Shown: in pieces, positions 45,530-57,954 of the stretch | Layout of the letters: every line of letters begins with the position of its first letter | How positions within the stretch are numbered: the first letter of the stretch is position 1 | Source of the DNA: Druceiella hillmani | Taxonomy: Eukaryota > Arthropoda > Insecta > Lepidoptera > Hepialidae | Assembly: GCA_039881145.1 (NCBI GenBank) | Contig: JAYKKI010000032.1 | Coordinates: 13,038,501-13,102,500 of the forward strand | DNA length: 64,000 nt | Reading direction: 5' to 3' | The notes under the pieces: generated by a model | What the model was told of the DNA's origin: nothing | What the model saw: the letters and a program-made list of their open reading frames with translations, nothing else | Databases searched by the model: none | Position numbers and translations under genes: made by a program

Positions 45530-47190
45530 TTTCTGTTTGATGATTCAAAACTATTTCGGGTAAATAAATTATAATATTTTATTTTAAAAGTATGTTTACA
45601 AATTAACACAAAAATCGGAATGAAAATTTAATGATTTTAATTACAGGTTATAACATATATGAATATTCATGCGCACCTTGTTTTTATATTAGGTACATTT
45701 TTAAAATTTTGCCTTCTCTAGTTATCTGCTCGATGATATTATGCTATATTTGTAAATTTACAACTTCGTCAACGTTTTTTTTTCAAGCTACTCTTTGGGT
45801 AAAATATTTCAATACATAATATTGCACATTTTATTACGAAAATGTTTGTATATTAATTTTTGTTCTATCGACTTGAGAACTCCATGTTTATGCTTTCCAC
45901 GGACGTCAATGATAAAGAGTTTCTCTATTTACTGGAGCTTGTAACAAGTTATCGACAATTGGTTTTGCCCTCGACTATTTTAAATGCTTTGTAGTGAGCA
46001 AATGATTTCTACCAGTTTATCATACCATAATAACATTTGTTTACTTGTTTATCGATACTTTTTAGTTTACCAATGCGTAGCGATAAAGAGGCAAATAGAT
46101 AAGAATGAATTCAATAAGATGTGTGTACACACTCTCATTCATTTCGAATACATCACTTTCAAGTGCTGTTGTAAACTGATAATCGATAATGTCAAAAGAA
46201 CGGGGTGCTTCGCTGTATGATCGCCAATTTACTACAAATATTGTGTATTCCGAAACGATCACGAATAATTGCAATAATAAAAGTAGACATGGTATTTTTT
46301 GGGAAATAGTTTAATATACTTAATGATATATATCTCTGTATTAATATATCTTTGTAATAACATATCTTTGTACTTATGTCATTTGTAGTCGCGTACCGGG
46401 TGTTGAGGCCTAGATTTCTGCCTTTATATGTAATGACAAAATTAAAAATATGACCATATATTTTCCTTTATATTTTTTTCCGTTACGTAAATATAGGTTA
46501 GGTTTACCACAGAAAGTTTAAACTTTGACTGCTTTGATATATATTTCAGTTTATGTTTAAGATCATAACGATTAACCGAAGTGTCATAGAAAAAGCAGCA
46601 ACATTTATCTCCCCACAAAACTTCACCGATCTTGATGATTTTTACAGTATATCTGATATTATCTATATCTAAAATTGTACGTTTTTTTTCTGATATTTTT
46701 TGTAAAATTACAAATATTTGCACGTCAAAAGCAAATTTAAAAAAAAAATTGGCCTCATATTTAAATGCTTGCGAATAAATATTTAACTGACTAATAAAAC
46801 AAGTTTAAAATTATACTCTGAGATTATCTTATTTATTTGTAAAGAAAACTGGTGAAGGTTTAGAGTAGAAGAAAGGCTGTAATACGGAATACAGTTTATG
46901 GCTAAATTGTAGACAAATAACGTGCGAGTTAAATCTTAAAGTTATGTATTAAATATTTTATTAGTGCGTAAGTGTTTTTCTCCAGTAATGATGTTTATAT
47001 CCGAAATGTCCTCTTAAAAGGTATTAACACATTTTTGGCTTTAACACGTACATGCCACTTCAAATGTGAGAGTTTCTACATTTAATGGCATGTGACGATT
47101 TATCTTTGTCATTGTTTATGTCCGCGCACTCGGTTTATACTGCGTGAGCACTAATATTGAATTTCTAGGTTCTTTTGATACTCAATCGAA
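45530..47190. other. AT-rich intronic DNA, no gene seen
   Basis: The frames 45,984-46,220 (+) and 46,062-46,274 (-) overlap on opposite strands, and neither has domain or splice support. Confidence 0.45.
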
Positions 47191-47229
47191 ATAAAAGGTA
47201 GTTTAAGTTTTAAGGTGGTATTACTTAAT

Positions 47230-48065
47230 GAAAATATTTTTCAAATCGGTTTAGTAATTTTTTCGTGGTATTTGAGGCAGACAAAAATCTTTCAAAAAAT
47301 TGTGATTGGGACAAAATGTAATTAAGATATTAATTTAATCTTCTAGAACTAACCCAATGAAAGCCTTATCCAAATCAGCTTAATAGTTTTTACGTTATAC
47401 TCTAAGAAATAGGCAGACAAAAAGTCTCTTAGGCAATATTCGATTAGGACAAAAGTCATCTAAATTTAAATTTAATCTTCAAGTATTATCCCATTCAAAG
47501 TATAATATTATTCAAGTCGGTTTAATAATTTTTACGTTATACTCTAACAAACAGACAGACAAAAAGTCTTTCAGGCAATATTCGATTAAGACAAAAGTCA
47601 TCTAGATTTAAATTTCATCTTCAAGGTATTATCCCATTGAAAGTATAATATTATTCAAGTCGGTTTAATATTTTTTACGTTATACTCTAACAAACAGACA
47701 AAAAGTCTCTTAGGCAATATTCGATTAGGAAAAAAGTCATCTAAATTTAAATTTCATCTTCAAGTATTATCCCATAGAAAGTATAATATTATTCCAGTCG
47801 GTTTAACAAGTTTTACGTTATACTCTAACAAACAGGCAGACAAAAAGTCTTTTAGGCAATATTCGATTAAGACAAAAGTAATATATATTTAAATTTAATC
47901 CCAATGAAAGTTTTATTCAAACCGGTTTAATAGTTTTTAATTTAAACTCTAATCAACAAACTAATCGAATATTCCGTAAGAGACAAAAAATCTCTTAGGG
48001 AATATTCGATTAGGCCAAAAAGTAGTCTGAATTTTAGTCTAAAAATGTCATTAAAGTAAAAGTTT
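47230..48065 (+). repeat. Diverged tandem array, unit about 135-140 bp, six copies
   Basis: Each unit has CAAGTCGGTTTAATAATTTT, TACGTTATACTCTAACAAAC, AGACAAAAAGTCTCTTAGGC, AATATTCGATTAGGACAAAA and CATCTAAATTTAAATTTAAT. Copies begin near 47,250, 47,375, 47,513, 47,657, 47,795 and 47,920; the outer two are the most diverged. The CGGTTTA.TA.TTTTT.CG...ACAGACA pattern resembles the 3' tails of retroelements common in insect introns. Confidence 0.9.
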
Positions 48066-48069
48066 ATTA

Positions 48070-48810
48070 TAAATCGATCAAGTAGTTTCTGTTGTTCTAA
48101 TTAAAAGTAGAACACAAGGTTACGTAAACAGGTATTTTCTGAAATGCGTAATTAATAAAATCTTTCACATCCGAAAAATATTATATGATTGGAGATACAA
48201 TTTATTATTTGATGAATGTAATTTACTACTTAATTAGCAATTTTATTAATACGAATAGAAGGTTATAAAACAAAGGCCTATTGTTTCTCATTTAATTTAT
48301 ATCGAATTTAGTGAAAACCGTACGGAAAATCAGTAAAAGCGAGTAGATTGATGCCGAACCGTTGTGTGCGGAGAAGCTGCGGTTTAATTTAAGTACAAGT
48401 CAATATCAAATCTCAAGTCTTCAGTGCAAACATACCGACCTATTTCAGAACATCAAAGCATTTCTTACCTTTTCTAATGGCGCTTTTCCCAATCGTCGAG
48501 TCTTTGGTGTTTTTTATATTTACTTTGCGCGCCTTGTTTACTTAAGAGTTAAGGAAGAATCCTTAAGGAGCTAACAGATGATATCTTTTAACTTGATAAT
48601 CCAATAAGGCGTAAACATGTTCTCTTATAATATCTTGGTCGCATTACGTGTTATTGTGTTAGACGTCTAAGATCTTTAATGTGATTTTAATTACCTAATT
48701 ATTCTTCATAATTAAGGATAATATGGAGCTAAAATGATAGGCGTTGAATAAAATGAGACATAATGCTGTCACAATGTTTAATATGAAATAAGCAAGCGGG
48801 GGTCAGGACT
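48070..48810. other. Intronic DNA, no gene seen
   Basis: The frame 48,362-48,574 (+) has slightly raised GC but no domain and no splice support. Confidence 0.4.
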
Positions 48811-48814
48811 CTTA

Positions 48815-49090
48815 TAATGTACGGTTCCGTAGTTGCTAATATAGCTTGAAATTGTAGATGTACGTCGAACGAAATAGTTTCAATTGACAGTTATTTCAAT
48901 TATATATAAAGCAATTTTTCCCGGATTTTTTTCAGAGTTTCCGTTTTCAGAAGCCCATGGATGAAAAGTTAGAGGGGGGAAGACATTGCACGTCACTTGG
49001 AGGCTTAATATTTGGCAAAATGGACTTAAAAATAAAAAAAACCTGTCAAGCGCGATTGGAACTCACACTACGCGGGTTTCGTACACAAAT
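48815..49090 (+). repeat. Dispersed repeat family B, copy 2
   Basis: Runs from AATGTACGGTTCCGTAGTTG to a tail ACACTACGCGGGTTTCGTAC. The complement of that tail (GTACGAAACCCGCGTAGTGT, then GCGCTTGACAG) resembles the terminal GTACGGAACCC...GCGCGAGTC block of lepidopteran repeats. It therefore appears to have related sequence at both ends in opposite orientation. Confidence 0.6.
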
Positions 49091-49850
49091 TTTTATTCCA
49101 AAAAATTACTTTTATTAGGAGGTACTTTAAACAACTTTGTATTTGAAGTATTTATAAATTTATAAGGGTATATTTATGAATTGTTGAGTACATATTTAGG
49201 AATATTCAAGTAAATAGCTCGAAAGCTGTAAGGAACTGAGCGATATAGTAATGTTAATAAGTTATACAATACGGTAATGTCAAAAAAATGGTCAATTAAA
49301 AAAAACAAAAATGTGAAAAAGATGCCATGAAAAAGATGTTTCAGTAACAAGAACAAGTGTTTTTTTTTGGGTTCGCCGATAAAAGAACTGAGATCTAAAT
49401 AATAAGTTCTATTAAAGTCCTCCTTAGAACTTATCAAAAAGAATATTGTTTAAAAAGAAAAAAAATGTTAATTGCTTACTTCTTAAACTTTAACTTTGCA
49501 AATTTTCGTTATTTTACATTATAAGTTACAAAAAATGGCACGTCTGAGAAAATTTGTCAAGTTAAAGATTAAGTAGTACGGAATTAATGTTTTCTTCTTA
49601 AACTAAATTATTTTTTACATACTTCATAGAATCCATTCATATATGCATTCTTTATTATGTATTTGATGGGATTTAAATATTTATTGCAAAGTTTCATTAT
49701 ACTTACTTTTTATTTTACCTAATAATTTTTTTTCATTTACGCGGTTCTTTTTATTTTACCCTTTTTTGTTTCTTGAAAAATAATGGTATACCATTATATG
49801 ACAAAGTATGGAAAAACTTTGTCTTTAATCCCGACACACAATTTGGCATG

Positions 49851-49922
49851 ATAATCGATCATTAGAAAATAGAAAATGTCTATTTTCTATTTTCTGATGA
49901 TCGATTTTCATGCCAAATTTCG
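49851..49922. repeat. Long hairpin, arms about 37 bp
   Basis: AATTTGGCATGATAATCGAT then CATTAGAAAATAGAAAAT, a 4-base loop GTCT, and the complement ATTTTCTATTTTCTGATGAT then CGATTTTCATGCCAAATT. There are only about two mismatches. Compact and nearly perfect, so a young insertion or a strongly maintained structure. Confidence 0.93.
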
Positions 49923-50399
49923 AATTTCTGATTCAAAAATCGAAATGGTTTAGGTTTTTGATGAGACAGCCAGTGTTAAAAGTAGATATTTCCGGATGTC
50001 ATTATTTCAAGAACTATTTGAAATAACTTATAAAATTTAGGATTCTAGGTTATTGAGGGGACGTTAACAGACAAAAAAAATTATAATTGATTTATACAGT
50101 GGGTCGAAAGTAGTTCGAAATTGTAAAATAATAATCGAATGTAAATACATACTTGGTTACTGTAAACCCCTTTTCTCTTAAGTTGGCTGACATGCAGCCG
50201 TGTCTCTAGATAATGGTAACAAAAAACTCTGTCTCAAACCTTCATTTATTTAAGTCAACCTTGCATGCTATATTTATTTAAAAGTTATCTATAAATTGGT
50301 AAAGTTATAACTTAGAAACCTTGCTTTAAAACGCATTCTCAGTATCCAAATAAAACAAACTAAATCAACAAATCTTTAGCTCCATCGTGTTTTATTCAT

Positions 50400-50600
50400 C
50401 GCGACTTTCCCTTTTCAAATATATTCCTAGCAGGGCTCAAAACGAGGCCTCTTACCGACAGAATTTTCCGAAGACTTCAAATCGGAAAATTTGTTCCGCT
50501 CGTCAGCCTGTCAAGCTCGGACCGCGCTCTCTCGTTATCTTAGATTCGTAATCTAATCGAAATCTCTCGAGACGTTTCGTTACTATAAACATGTTTGTTT
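50400..50600. other. GC-richer patch of unknown nature
   Basis: Contains CGAGGCCTCTTACCGACAGA, CCGCTCGTCAGCCTGTCAAG and CTCGGACCGCGCTCTCTCGT. It stands out from the AT-rich intron and lies about 250 bases before a 47-bp tandem array. It could be a regulatory element, an alternative first exon or a decayed element. No frame or splice site convinces me. Confidence 0.3.
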
Positions 50601-50847
50601 TATCTTGTCGGCTTGTAAGATAGCCTACTTGTAATGTTTCGATGTACTTTGATCAGCTACTTCATAAGTTGTCGTATAATTTATTATTAGTCTGTTTTGA
50701 AGATTTTCCGTTGTACACTATAGGACTGTGTTAAAATTTTCTGTATTTTTCTTATTTTATTAAAAGAGCCAGTGATGTGTGATGAAAATTAGATAGATTC
50801 TATGTTATTCTAAGAAGTGTAAAAAATTATAAACGTGAAAATAAATT

Positions 50848-51411
50848 TGTTCATGTGTCTCGGTTTCTCGCCGCTATTATTTAACTGGTAAATTTGTTCA
50901 TGTGTCTCGGTTTCTCGCCGTTACTATTTAACTGGTAAATTTGTTCATGTGTTTCGGTTTCTCGCCGCTATTATTTAATTGGTAAATTTGTTCATGTGTC
51001 TCGGTTTCTTGCCGCTATTATTTAACTGGTAAATTTGTTTATGTGTCTCGGTTTCTCGCCGCTATAATTTAACTGGTAAATTTGTTCATGTGTCCCGGTT
51101 TCTCGCCGCTATTATTTAACTGGTAAATTTGTTCATGTGTCTCGGTTTCTCGCCGCTATTATTTAACTGGTAAATTTGTTCATGTGTTCCGGTTTCTCGC
51201 CGCTATTATTTAATTGGTAAATTTGTTCATGTGTCTCGGTTTCTCGCCGCTATTATTTAACTGGTAAATTTGTTCATGTGTCTCGGTTTCTCGCCGCTAT
51301 TATTTAACTGGTAAATTTGTTCATGTGTCTCGGTTTCTCGCCGCTATTATTTAACTGGTAAATTTGTTCATGTGTCTCGGTTTCTCGCCGCTATTATTTA
51401 ACTGATCTTCG
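50848..51411 (+). repeat. 47-bp tandem array, 12 copies
   Basis: Unit GTTCATGTGTCTCGGTTTCT, CGCCGCTATTATTTAACTGG and TAAATTT, with rare single-base changes (CTTGCC, TCCCGG, TTCCGG, GTTACT). Very homogeneous, so recently expanded. Confidence 0.97.
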
Positions 51412-51419
51412 TAAAATAT

Positions 51420-53355
51420 CACGTATATTAGCCTGTAATTAACGAAGTAGATACGTTTTATACTTATATATAAGGATACGTTTTATATTAGATATAAGGA
51501 TGCGAACGTAAGTAATGAGACATCATGGCGATACATCTGTCTACCGCTGTCTACTACATCATACAGTATTCTTTCTTTCCATGCCATTTCTCTCGTTACG
51601 TGCATCTCATCTATTTAACCGTTCCCAATGCTACAAGATTCAATATTTTTACGAGAATAATGTTTTTAAATTACCCCACTAATTACTTTCTTTTCCACAC
51701 TAGCGAAATCGCGAGTCAAAGTTAGTTACTGTCTAAAAGCATAATTGCTTGTACAATATGGTTTATACTATACATGATGGGAATCGATACGATTTAATGT
51801 AATTAATTAATCGCTACTCTTTTCTAAAACCAACCCTTATTAGCGTCGATATTTTATACCTCATTACTGGCTAGGTATCGGTCAGAAGTATTGAATCAGA
51901 ATGAAATATTCATTCAATATAAAGGTCTGTAAGGTTAAAAATGCATATCAAAAAATTGGAAATAACAATATTGGTACGAAAAAACTTACTTCAAAAATCG
52001 ATCTGTGTGCATGCGAGAGAGTTATCCAAAAATTAAAATACTTGATAAAGGAAGATGTTTTCTAATAATTTCGGAAACGACAAATCATGTTGCCATAAAA
52101 TATAAGGTTTTTAGATAATTTTGACGTCACCTTCTTTTACACCGGCTATAAGTTATAGAAAGGAGAAAACAGTTCTTTAGAGTTACACATTCTATGATTA
52201 ATTATTCAAATTTCAGAATTTTTTCTTTCTTTTTTATATAAAGTAAAAATTTATTTAATTGCCACGATAATAATCTATGTTCTCCTAAAATTTCATGGCT
52301 GTGTATTAAATGGTATGATACAAGTTCGAAAAATGTAAGTCGAGGAATGAAAACTGATTGCTAGGTATCAAATCCTTAAAAGACGAATTTAAGATTTTTT
52401 TACTGGAAGAATGGTACCAAGACCTGAAAGGTCTGAATTCTGAAGGATCTGAATTTCGAAGACTTAATAGGGGCGAAATTACTATTTATTGTTAACTCTG
52501 TGTCTTGTCAGAGACTTCAAGATGGCGACCATCAATTCAATAAATAATTTATTAGGAAACATTCTGCAAAATATTATTATTTTTGGGGAATATCAGCAAA
52601 TCTAAACTTTTCAGAGTTTCGTACAAAAGGCAAAATGGAACCAATAATCTGTTTGCCCGTGTGTCATAGCCATTTTTCTCTCCTCAAACTGCTTGACGTA
52701 GGAACTTGAAATTTCGCATAGTAATATTAATCCGCACATATCACAATAGCTAACAAAAAAAATATTTATTTGGGAAAAATTAAATAATATTTTTTTTAGT
52801 TCTATATATAGTGTGGCTTTTAAAGAGTTTATAATAATGGCCTCAACAATTTTTTTTTCAGAATTTTAGATAATTAAAGATACATTAAAAAATATGCAAA
52901 AAAATTTTCGCCATTACGAAACTATCTTATTAACGAAAATCATCGTCTTACGAAAACGTCTTATTTACGAAAATATTTACGAAACTATTCAGTGTAAAAT
53001 TATGAAAAAATGAGGTTTTAGAAACCTATGTAAAGACTGTAGAAAAGTTTTTTATTATAGTCTTATAAGTTTTGAAATATGCATCATGTTTCTATGCCTG
53101 TGAAAGAAATGGTGGGCAGTATGTTTACGTTATGACAAATTAATATTTATATATAAGTAACAGAAATATTATGTCCCTTAAATATTTATAATTGCCGAAA
53201 CATGCACAGAAATCTCGTAGTACGATTTCTACTTGTGCTTGATCGGTTTTTTTATTAAAACGTAAATAATTTCAAGTAATCTTTTAGATATAATTTTTTA
53301 TTTAGCTTTTATTCTAAAAAAATCAATTCGTGTAAAATTTACATAGGATTAAGAT
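51420..53355. other. AT-rich intronic DNA with one lepidopteran-type repeat trace
   Basis: Around 52,615-52,730, GTTTCGTACAAAAGGCAAAA, TGCCCGTGTGTCATAGCCAT and ACTTGAAATTTCGCATAG parallel the 60.6-kb element and the fragment at 63.83 kb. No gene is seen. Confidence 0.5.
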
Positions 53356-53361
53356 AGTTGG

Positions 53362-53960
53362 ATATTTGTAACATGCTTCACAATCACGTCTAAACTTTAC
53401 GCGAACTGTTTGCCTCTCTTCTGTGTAGTATATGTAATTGCACTTATGTAATTAGAAAAATACCGTAAGAGACAAACGTTGGCGATTAATAGGTTAATTT
53501 CGCTGTAATCGATTTTTAAGTGAATTTTGCTTGCTACCTATTATTTATATTTCGACTTGAGATTGCTGGAAATTTGTAACATGTTTCACAATCACGTCTA
53601 AACTTTACGCGAACTGTTTGCCTCTCTTCTGTGTAGTATATGTAATTGTACTTATGTAATTAGAAAAATACCGTAAGAGACAAACGTTGGCGATTAATAG
53701 GTTAATTTCGCTGTAATCGATTTTTAAGTGAATTTTGCTTGCTACCTATTATTTATATTTCGACTTGAGATTGCTGGAAATTTGTAACATGCTTCACAAT
53801 TACCCATAAACTTTACGCGAACTGTTTGCCTTTGTTCTGTGCGGTTTATGTATATGCACTTTGTAATTAGAAAAATACCTTGAGACAGACATTGGCGATT
53901 TTTAAGTGAATTTTGCATGCTACCTATTATTTACATTTCGACTTGAGATTGCTTATTTAC
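53362..53960 (+). repeat. Tandem triplication, unit about 210 bp
   Basis: Copies start at ATTTGTAACATGCTTCACAA near 53,363, 53,573 and 53,780. The first two are almost identical, with CGTCTAAACTTTACGCGAAC, AAATACCGTAAGAGACAAAC, GTTGGCGATTAATAGGTTAA and TTTGCTTGCTACCTATTATT. The third lacks the segment around TTAATTTCGCTGTAATCG. Confidence 0.95.
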
Positions 53961-54884
53961 TAGTCCACCTTTTCTTCTATAAATAACTTTTTTGAGAGTT
54001 TCTCACTTTCCATATATTCAACGCGGTGTGTAGGTGTGCTAGAGAAACAAATAACAGCAGAAACTTTTCGTGATATTACTGAACAGTGTGTTACTGCACT
54101 ATATATAGGCATAAACAATTCGTTAACGTGCCTTTACTTGGTTGCCGAGTTATTAAGTAACAAATAAACATACTTTGTAATATTACTTAAAACTAGCTTT
54201 GCTCAAGACTTAGAATACGCAGTTCACTGAAAATAACGATGCTGTTTTTTACAAGTATACTATCAAGTTTTATCTTTGACCATGCACATTTTGTCAATGT
54301 ATATCGGGCTGGAAAACTTCTTTGCGCGATTTAAATCATACGTAGCGTCATCTATTATTGTACATAGATATACTATGTATTTGTGTAATCGTACACTACT
54401 TAGGTACATTATATATTAAATGTACCTAAATGTACCTTATGTAAACCGATTGCGATGAAATCGACGCTTATAATGATGGAGTTGACCCGTACGTTTTTTT
54501 AAAAGGCCTACGAATTTGGTCAGTAGTTTTTATGTCACAAGACAAAAATTCATAGAACACACAGACACAAATTTCAGAAATGTTCTTTATGTATTCTATT
54601 ATTTATTATTTATCCTCTCAATTATTTTTTTTTCAAATATATTTTATCTACATATACGCAAATCTCATAGTTTTATTATGAGTACAGATTATATGCATAT
54701 ATAAATATTCCAATGCAGGAACTCGTTTAATACATTCTTTTTAAACTTACAGATTAACAAGATTTAGGAAAACTTATTATAAACAGTAGAATTTGCGTGC
54801 GCACCCTGAATTATTCAAATATTCCATGATCTTGATTCTAAAATCGTAAATCGAACAGTATAATAAGTCGAAATGAGGCTTTCT

Positions 54885-55200
54885 TGCACATAACAGTCCA
54901 GGACAAAAAATAACATCAAACAATGGGCGTTTCACGCATAATAATCCGGGACAAAAAAACTACACCAAATAACTGGTGTCACGCGCATAACGATCCGGCA
55001 AAACAAATGACATCAAAAAACGGGTGAGTAAAACAGACACCAAACAATAGTTACCACGCTCTTAGCAGTCAGCGATAAAAAACGACACCAATTAACGGAT
55101 GTCTCGCATATAACCGTCCGGGACAAAAAACGACACCAAATAACGGTTTTCACGATCTTAACAGTCTGGGATAGAAAACGATACCAATCCAACAATCCAT
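54885..55200 (+). repeat. Diverged tandem array, unit about 58 bp, five copies
   Basis: Repeated ACAGTCCAGGACAAAAAATA / ATAATCCGGGACAAAAAAAC / GTCCGGGACAAAAAACGACA blocks, each followed by CACCAAATAACGG-like sequence and TCACGC. The minus frame repeating WCRFLSxTV is a by-product. Confidence 0.88.
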
Positions 55201-55209
55201 CGGTTATCA

Positions 55210-57040
55210 ATGGAACGATTAATTATTTAAATAAATGCAGGGCCACGTGCAACACTCTTCTCACTTGCGAAAAGTTATACCCGAAATGAAAAGAGAAAGA
55301 CAGATAAATTTGCCATAGATGTCATAATATATCGGGCATTTCAGTCAACAGAGTCAAATAGTGATGTGTGTAATAGACTATACATGATAGGATCTTGTTA
55401 TTGCAACTGCTTGAGTCGATATTCTTCTGTTGTAATATCAATCATTAAAGGTTTTATTATACAACACTTTTATTCTTTTAATTTTTCTCATTTAAATATT
55501 AAAAAAAATGTAACCAGGTCGCGCATTACTGCTTCGAAGGTCGAGTCGAGTCTCATTGTTTCAACGAACTTTGCTCATTAACGGAAGCCTTCAAGAGGTG
55601 TCACTTCTCGGTTCTTCAAACTTACCGACGCACTTTGTAAAAGTCTAATTTTATTTACGTACACAAAATGTTTCGTTGGTGATGAAAGAAGACAAGTAAC
55701 AGGTAGATGTTTCATAAGTAATTAATTTTTAGTGGGCTTTTCACATACATTTTCATGTTGTTGTAACCATAAGCGTATCATTTCTCACATAAGTATGTAG
55801 TTATGTGTATACCCGTATATTTACAAGGAGTTACGCAGTCGCCAGAGATACTTGGAATTTTATTATGTTTATCTGACTCTCCATTTATTGCAGTTTCATA
55901 AATTTAATCCTCACAATATAAAATTAATTTAAACAGACGAGGATCTCACTTAAGTTTTGAGACATCAAAAAAGGTGCAAGCCCTATCGACATAAGCTCAC
56001 GAAGGAAGTGAAACTTCTTTAACGGTCTATTTCTAATTATTATTAGTTATCTAGAAATGTGTCCCTTTTTCTTGTTACTTTGATTAAGACTAAATTTTCA
56101 CAAATTTATAACAAAATTTCAATTGAATCTATTGAATAAATGATAATCACACTCACTTATCATTTTGCATCATATCATACACAAATGAACGACTAAAGGC
56201 GCGATTGGCGACGACTTGCCGATTCATTACAGTTTTTATGTATAGACGATTCATAAATAGAATAAAACTGTAAGATCGACATGTCCGTACATTGGAGATA
56301 TTTAAAAACAAAATTAGCACCATATGACAAAATGTAATTGAACACAAAAATATTGTTTTTAAAAGTTTCGTCTGTTTGATTGAACGCGCATCGCATAAAA
56401 ACTACTCATTGAAGTTAGGTTGAGTTTTTAGCAAACATAGGAGCTGACTTCAATTAATATTTAGTTTTTATTTTAATCGTAATCGGTTTATACAAAATAT
56501 ATTTATATATGCAAATTCAATATTTTCGTAAATTCATTTATATTGCATTAATACAACAATAATAAAGACTACAACAATAAAAAAGCTACTCGACGCGTAG
56601 TTATTACACAACTGTAAAGTGTATCAATAGACACCAATAGATAGCGCTACGTGTGTTTTATATCGCGTGATGAAATTTTCTATCGGAACGTAATTGGCGA
56701 GATGGGCACGGCGAGAACTGAATTGCAGAATGAATAGTGTTACTCTTACAGTTAATAACATTTTCTAAAGATCCAAGCGAATGAAATCGCGGGCATACTA
56801 GATATTTAATGAAATTGGGGAAAGTGATTTCCTTTGCAGTGAAATATGAAAAATATTTCCTTTATTAATAAATATTTTATGTATACCAAATTAAAATTGA
56901 TCCCGAACCAGTATATGTTTTGTGTTAACTCTATCGGATAAATTGAAAATGTATGCTTTGAACTTCCTTCTTGACTCTCATATGTACGCCATTATAAAAA
57001 AAGCAAAAATATTCTCGAATATTTTATAAATAAATTATTT
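55210..57040. other. Intronic DNA, nothing firmly recognised
   Basis: A slightly GC-richer piece at 55,515-55,640 (AGGTCGCGCATTACTGCTTC, GGTCGAGTCGAGTCTCATTG) has no frame support. The overlapping minus frames at 56.15-56.40 kb are chance. Confidence 0.4.
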
Positions 57041-57052
57041 TCGATTTTTATT

Positions 57053-57081
57053 CTTGTCATTTTAAAGCTTAAAATGACAAG
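57053..57081. repeat. Short perfect palindrome
   Basis: CTTGTCATTTTAA, AGC, TTAAAATGACAAG. Confidence 0.9.
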
Positions 57082-57374
57082 TTAAGGGATGTGTGTCGTT
57101 TCATTTAATATATCTCAAAAAAAAACCATAAAATGAAGTCAGGTAGTTGAATCATTAGACTTGACCAATTATTATGGTTCTTATTTCATTTGTATCGAAT
57201 GTTTACACGGAATTCTTTAATACCAACTTAAGATGTTTAAACTTGAATCTTTTAAATTTTTTGAAATATATTATGACTAAATAAATATATTATGAGAAAA
57301 TGTTTATGACACACATGAAAAAAATCATCATGCATTACGATCTTGAGTGGCTATATTCAACCCTTAATAGCCTT

Positions 57375-57810
57375 TCAGGGGTTCGCGCCAGAAGGGGTCC
57401 AACCGGAATGCCGTTGTTTACGCTAAGTTCTCGGTCCATTTATCAACGTAAATTTCCGTAACTATACGTGAGCTTGTATTATTCACTGTGGCAAATCGGT
57501 TATTGAAATAATTCCTTTAGTTGTAGAGAACGTAAATTCGAAAATAAATTAAAATAGGTAGAGAAAGTAAATTCTACATATAATAATGAAATGAACAGCG
57601 CCATCTGTGATCTGTAGTTGAAATTTAATCCCTCGTTTTTATGAATATCATAGTAGAAAAATGTAATAACATTTATATGAAATAGCCCTTAGATGATGTT
57701 GCGATGACATCATGTACCTATGAAACGTTATGAAATTATCTTTCAGTAATTCCAATGATTGCAAAAAAGGTTGCGTTTCGAGAAAATCTGATCGTTTTTT
57801 TTGTTGATAT
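57375..57810 (+). repeat. Dispersed repeat family C, copy 1
   Basis: GGGGTCCAACCGGAATGCCG, TCCATTTATCAACGTAAATT, GAACAGCGCCATCTGTGATC and TTTCGAGAAAATCTGATCGT occur in the same order as in the second copy at 59,595-60,105. It is about 440 bases and non-coding. The CAGCGCCATCT box resembles a motif I associate with lepidopteran mobile elements. Confidence 0.75.
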
Positions 57811-57954
57811 AATTGAATTCCTTGGTTTTTCAACAACCATTTAAAACAAACTTCAGTCAGAAATACAAAATTGAACAGCTCAGGATGAAAATGATTAATC
57901 AGTAGGTCAAAAAGTGAGCAGTTACGGTATTATATATTTGAAAGTTGGATTTAA

